Shown piece by piece: positions 28,944-29,318 of a stretch of 29,318 nt of DNA. The notes beneath the pieces were generated by a model. It worked only from the letters and a program-made list of their open reading frames with translations. It was not told the DNA's origin and did not search any database. The stretch is from a virus: positions 1 through 29,318 of IMG/VR virus record IMGVR_UViG_3300031509_000005. One strand, 5' to 3'. Positions within the stretch are counted from its first letter, which is position 1. Each line of letters opens with the position of its first letter. The position numbers and the translations under genes are program-made.

Positions 28944-29117
28944 ATGAAAAAATCACCATTTTTAAGCCGTAAGTTTCTTTTTTCATTGCTATTAACCATT
29001 CTTTCTTTTGTTTTGGTTTTAATGGGGAAATTAACGCCAAAAGAATGGACAGATTTTGTAATGATTATTGTGGGTATTTATGCCACCTCAAACGTTGCGA
29101 CAAAATTTGCTAAATAG
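28944..29117 (+). CDS. Small two-helix holin candidate
   Basis: The 57-residue protein has a basic start (MKKSPFLSRK), helix 1 (FLFSLLLTILSFVLVLMG), a short turn LTPKEWTDF, and helix 2 (VMIIVGIYATSNVAT), with a basic end. The SRKFxxSxxLT...G.LTPKEW....I..Y..SNVxxK pattern is typical of small class II-type phage holins, which permeabilise the membrane at lysis time. It is the last clear gene before the origin-proximal repeat. Confidence 0.75.
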   Translation: MKKSPFLSRKFLFSLLLTILSFVLVLMGKLTPKEWTDFVMIIVGIYATSNVATKFAK

Positions 29118-29191
29118 GAGAATGTTTAAAAAAATAATATGGAAAGATTTAAACCAAAATTAGCAGAAAGAACAAGACAAAAAGAATTATG

Positions 29192-29318
29192 AAAGGATAA
29201 TGAGAAAATATTATAAACAAAAAGCAATTTTTTTAATTGGTTTAAAATCCTCTTGACAAATTATTTATAATTTATTATAGTCATTTTATAAAAATTAAAT
29301 TAAATTAAAATATGGTAA
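29192..29318. repeat. Terminal direct repeat, right copy
   Basis: Identical to 1-127. Joining the two ends at this repeat places promoter P1 about 140 bases after the holin gene and closes the map without breaking any gene. Confidence 0.95.

Noticed and set aside
29139-29192. 17-codon frame MERFKPKLAERTRQKEL between holin and genome end, and an overlapping 13-codon frame behind AGGAG at 29121-29165 or so
   Set aside because: Too short to support without conservation data; two competing frames in the same bases.
1-29318. Alternative genetic code (TGA or TAG reassigned)
   Set aside because: TGA and TAG both terminate well-formed genes with tight ATGA or near-abutting downstream starts (968, 1942, 7168, 8996, 5792, 28521).
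1-29318. Lysogeny module (integrase, repressor, attachment site) or CRISPR array
   Set aside because: No recombinase, cro/cI-like pair or spaced direct-repeat array was found; the MerR/Xis-like HTH alone is not sufficient evidence.

Overview
The window is a complete, AT-rich (about 30% GC by eye) tailed-phage genome. Its last 127 bases repeat its first 127 exactly, so it is a circular or circularly permuted contig of about 29,191 unique bases. Every convincing gene is on the + strand, packed with ATGA or TAATG overlaps. TAA, TGA and TAG all end genes that otherwise read well, so the standard bacterial code applies. Starts almost never carry a Shine-Dalgarno sequence; they follow A/T-only tracts. 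The promoters I can see have ordinary TTGACA/TATAAT-like boxes. That combination argues against Firmicutes (strong SD) and against Bacteroidetes (-33/-7 promoters). With a small exported lysozyme-like protein of a type I associate with Patescibacteria (CPR), a CPR-like host is my best but weak guess.

Layout. (1) 1-4.9 kb, early region: promoter, small helical protein, winged-helix replication initiator-like protein with a tandem-repeat block inside its gene (candidate origin), RusA-type resolvase, HTH protein, SSB-like protein with a DIPF tail, membrane-anchored lysozyme-like enzyme, then a cluster of tiny zinc-binding and one-helix membrane proteins around a duplicated 40-bp repeat. (2) 4.9-7.2 kb, packaging: a promoter and highly structured RNA leader, a winged-helix protein, small and large terminase. 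(3) 7.2-12.1 kb, head: portal, small basic proteins, scaffold, and a major capsid gene with its own promoter, 5' hairpin and the only clear intrinsic terminator. (4) 12.1-18.0 kb, tail and fibres: a fibre with an S74 chaperone, a beta-rich tail protein, a tail-tip protein, three tandem paralogous receptor-type modules, and a protein ending in an acyltransferase-like domain. (5) 18.1-27.3 kb: head-tail adaptor, a putative ejection protein, and a 2,453-residue multidomain 'polyvalent' protein (J domain, ParB-like domain, HExxH metalloprotease, hydrophobic segments) taking a quarter of the genome. (6) 27.3-29.2 kb, lysis: C39-type cysteine endolysin, XhlA-like protein, small unknown protein, two-helix holin.

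There is no tape-measure or tail-tube/sheath gene, so the virion is probably a short-tailed (podovirus-like) particle. No integrase, repressor or DNA polymerase was recognised, which suggests a lytic phage that recruits the host replisome through its initiator.

The most unusual signals are regulatory. Four sites of a second promoter-like class (TTGYSA, 16 bp, TCTAAW-like) sit so close to start codons that their transcripts would be nearly leaderless. Two TTGACA promoters make mRNAs that would begin with a long hairpin containing a short upstream reading frame, one before the packaging genes and one before the capsid gene.
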